Shown: in pieces, positions 36,257 to 40,916 of the stretch
Layout of the letters: every line of letters starts with the position of its first letter
Position numbering within the stretch: the stretch's first letter is position 1
Source of the DNA: an uncultured Bacteroidales bacterium
GTDB lineage: Bacteria; Bacteroidota; Bacteroidia; Bacteroidales; UBA932
Assembly (NCBI GenBank): GCA_947177525.1
Contig: CAMWUW010000010.1
Location: 1 to 40,916 of the forward strand
Direction: 5' to 3'
Length of the DNA stretch: 40,916 nucleotides
Notes under the pieces: generated by a model
Database searches by the model: none
What the model was told of the DNA's origin: nothing
What the model saw: only the letters and a program-made list of their open reading frames with translations
Translations under genes and position numbers: made by a program

Positions 36257-37123
36257 TTATGCCATTGTATCAGTTTTCTCTTCAGAAGCTGAAGTCTTTT
36301 CCCGGTCCTCCCTCATTGCCCTGACTCTTTTTTTCAGTTCAATGTTTTCTTCTATAAGTTCAGACAGCCCGGAATTTATATTGGCCAGCTGATCGTCACC
36401 GTCAAAAGTATAGTTGTGGCGGCTTCCGGCACTCCTGTAGCGGTCTATACCGTCAGACATACGGTATATTGGATTGACATAGTCGGTCAATATAAAATAA
36501 AAGAGAAGGAATACAAGCATAAGCCCGGCACCGACAGATACAGCCCCCGGAATAATGCTTCTGTAGAATCCTGCGTCAAAATCCTCTGAGTCATTCCTTA
36601 ATTCTTCATAAATGACCTCGTTGAGAGCACCTATGTCATGGCGCAGCTTGACGTATCTTGGCTGAAGCGTGCCGAAGAACCATTCTCCCGTATCAACGTT
36701 GTCAGCGAGAAAAATCTGGTCAAATTTCAGTGAAGTGACCATGAAAGCATCAAAGGAAGCCACGAGTGTATCCACGATTGGAAGCGCCCTCTGGGAAGAG
36801 CATGTATTTCTGAGCGAATCTGACAATGCCACGAAATACCCGACATTGAAATCAGGCATTATGGTGATATCATTCTGCACAACAACCGCAAGCATCTGAT
36901 GGTTGTACTCCTGGGTCAGGTCTGCGATTTTCTTGGAAATATTGATGCTTCTTATGTCGGATGCGATGAGTTCAGAGACATAGCTGCTCATCCTGCGGTA
37001 CTCCAATATTGAAATCACACTCGAAAGCAGGAGGATTGCAGCAATCGAACCCAATGCGCAGAAAAGACGCAGCCTCATAGACGGTCTGCGTTCCTGCTTT
37101 CTTTTTATGGACATTCCAAACAT
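36257..37123 (-). CDS. Two-TM receptor with HAMP-like region and no kinase output domain
   Basis: A 288-residue membrane protein: TM1 at about 18-38, a helical extracytoplasmic sensor (40-190) resembling four-helix-bundle ligand domains of receptors and kinases, TM2 at about 190-213, a HAMP-like segment (214-265, DYVNPIYRMSDGIDRYRSAG), then a short coiled coil rich in Glu/Lys to the end. No histidine kinase, cyclase or methyl-accepting signalling domain follows. It could be a truncated sensor or a partner for TrkH, whose gene starts ten bases downstream. The start at 37123 fits a -7 box at 37150-37157; internal Met4 or Met16 are alternatives. Confidence 0.72.
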   Translation of the reverse strand: MFGMSIKRKQERRPSMRLRLFCALGSIAAILLLSSVISILEYRRMSSYVSELIASDIRSINISKKIADLTQEYNHQMLAVVVQNDITIMPDFNVGYFVALSDSLRNTCSSQRALPIVDTLVASFDAFMVTSLKFDQIFLADNVDTGEWFFGTLQPRYVKLRHDIGALNEVIYEELRNDSEDFDAGFYRSIIPGAVSVGAGLMLVFLLFYFILTDYVNPIYRMSDGIDRYRSAGSRHNYTFDGDDQLANINSGLSELIEENIELKKRVRAMREDREKTSASEEKTDTMA

Positions 37124-37149
37124 TCCTGTGGCACTTTTTAATCAAACTG

Positions 37150-37157
37150 CAAATGTA
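37150..37157 (-). promoter_or_regulatory. -7 box for the receptor-trkH-helicase-peptidase block
   Basis: The minus strand reads TACATTTG, a perfect TAnnTTTG match, 26 bases upstream of the ATG at 37123. Only 14 bases separate it from the divergent plus-strand -7 box, so both promoters cannot easily be occupied at once. Confidence 0.6.
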
Positions 37158-37171
37158 ATAAAAACTATGAG

Positions 37172-37179
37172 TATATTTG
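37172..37179 (+). promoter_or_regulatory. -7 box for the CocE/NonD hydrolase gene
   Basis: TATATTTG is a perfect TAnnTTTG match. Transcription would begin near 37184, so translation must start downstream, at 37207, 37210 or 37246. This rules out the TTG at 37177 as the start. Confidence 0.55.
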
Positions 37180-37245
37180 TATCCAAGTTGCAACATCATC
37201 CTTAATATGATGACTATATTTAAACCAAACGGACAAACCGGACTT

Positions 37246-40439
<3,194 letters not shown>

Positions 40440-40594
40440 ATTCCGTCACCTCTGAAATCTTAAAATCTCAAGTGATTTAAAGCCAACTACGGATGCATAC
40501 CGGTGATTTAAGCGTATTTTTCAAAATACTCACGCAAAAAATGCCAGTTTATTTTGATATTTTAAAAATATATATCATATTTGCATCCGCATTC
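40440..40594. other. AT-rich gap between enolase and tRNA-Ala
   Basis: No coding sequence was recognised. It holds the direct repeat GTGATTTAA (40472-40480 and 40503-40511), a weak stem GTATTT/AAATAC (40514-40529) and the tRNA promoter at its right end. No strong enolase terminator is visible. Confidence 0.5.
40553..40583 (+). promoter_or_regulatory. Promoter of tRNA-Ala
   Basis: TTTG at 40553-40556, a 19-base spacer and CATATTTG at 40576-40583 (7 of 8 to TAnnTTTG). The start would be about five to seven bases upstream of the mature tRNA. Confidence 0.65.
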
Positions 40595-40668
40595 GGGGGT
40601 ATAGCTCAGTTGGCTAGAGCATCTGCTTTGCAAGCAGAGGGTCGTCGGTTCGACTCCGACTATCTCCA
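40595..40668 (+). tRNA. tRNA-Ala (anticodon UGC)
   Basis: A 74-base cloverleaf. The acceptor stem pairs GGGGGTA with TATCTCC and includes the G3-U70 wobble pair that is the main identity element of alanine tRNAs; the discriminator is A. The anticodon stem TCTGC/GCAGA (40622-40626, 40634-40638) closes the loop TTTGCAA, with the anticodon TGC at 40629-40631. The T arm GTCGG TTCGACT CCGAC is canonical. The 3' CCA is not encoded beyond the first bases. It has its own promoter and terminator and no rRNA genes beside it in this window. Confidence 0.95.
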
Positions 40669-40674
40669 CTCAAG

Positions 40675-40705
40675 GAGTTTGACTTTTAGTTGAACTCTTT
40701 TTTTT
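40675..40705 (+). terminator. Rho-independent terminator after tRNA-Ala
   Basis: GAGTTTGAC and GTTGAACTC form a 9-bp stem with two G-U pairs around the loop TTTTA, followed by eight T residues. Confidence 0.85.
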
Positions 40706-40916
40706 ATTTTTCGATGAGGTTCACCTCGGATCTTTTTCGGGCTCAACGTAAAAAGTAGGTTGATTTGCAATTGTAGTAGGTTCGTGGCACAAAGCAGGCG
40801 GAGCAGCCCCTGGGCCGAGCTGCGCAGCTTGGGCTCAACATAAAATCACAGTTGCTTTTAATTTGGTTCATCCGGCAAATGGGTAGATGTCTTTAATTGT
40901 CTAGCCGTAAAAAGCT
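40706..40916. other. Non-coding region with short direct repeat and palindrome
   Basis: No gene was recognised up to the window edge. GGGCTCAAC(G/A)TAAAA occurs at 40739-40753 and 40831-40845. The 12-bp perfect palindrome AGCTGCGCAGCT lies at 40818-40829. GTAGGTT occurs twice near 40756 and 40775. The region is more GC-rich around 40790-40835 than on either side. Function is unknown. Confidence 0.5.

Noticed and set aside
40493..40693. A 66-codon open frame over the tRNA
   Set aside because: It reads straight through tRNA-Ala and part of its terminator.

Overview
The window is an uninterrupted stretch of chromosome from a member of the Bacteroidota, most likely order Bacteroidales. Three things point there. 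Promoters follow the Bacteroidetes sigma pattern (TTTG, about 19-20 bases, then TAnnTTTG) rather than the E. coli type, and Shine-Dalgarno sequences are mostly absent. The gene orders parA-parB-DUF5683-lytic transglycosylase and hpt-adk-obgE are familiar from this order. Families typical of the phylum are present: GSCFA protein, outer-membrane beta-barrels with helix-hairpin-helix motifs, S9 dipeptidyl peptidase, CocE/NonD hydrolase and a deoxyhypusine-synthase-like protein. I saw no phage, transposase, CRISPR array or rRNA.

Layout. 1-4861: an 81-bp tandem repeat with promoter-like boxes, then the chromosome partition genes parA and parB, a DUF5683 membrane protein and a three-LysM lytic transglycosylase, all on the plus strand. 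4863-6728: a convergent exported helix-hairpin-helix/beta-barrel protein. 6854-9379: purine salvage (hpt), adenylate kinase and the ribosome-assembly GTPase obgE. 9392-15675: a PAP2 phosphatase followed closely by a complete RND tripartite efflux system. 15672-18595 (minus): murF, dut and a GSCFA protein. 18660-21658: an outer-membrane-type protein and a lipoprotein 5'-nucleotidase. 21742-22443 (minus): a small beta-barrel. 22735-25479: a GntR-controlled ABC transporter with a near-perfect operator over its promoter. 25575-28275: a putative lipoprotein, a membrane-bound AraC regulator and a deoxyhypusine-synthase-like gene. 28439-31036: lysA and ffh. 31119-37123 (minus): a four-gene block running from a kinase-less HAMP receptor through TrkH and a RecD-like helicase to a dipeptidyl peptidase. 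37246-40439: CocE/NonD hydrolase and enolase. 40595-40668: tRNA-Ala(UGC) with its own promoter and terminator.

Most of the content is housekeeping (segregation, wall synthesis, nucleotide metabolism, protein export, glycolysis) mixed with envelope functions. The most informative signals lie between genes: the repeat upstream of parA, a 20-bp perfect palindrome between divergent genes, the YtrA-like operator of the ABC operon, and a 16-bp inverted repeat ending six bases before the enolase start. Several long reading frames were trimmed to internal ATGs because the extension used TTG, lacked family similarity or contained a promoter. No wholly new system is proven here; the GntR/ABC module, the DHS-like protein and the receptor/TrkH pair deserve the closest look.
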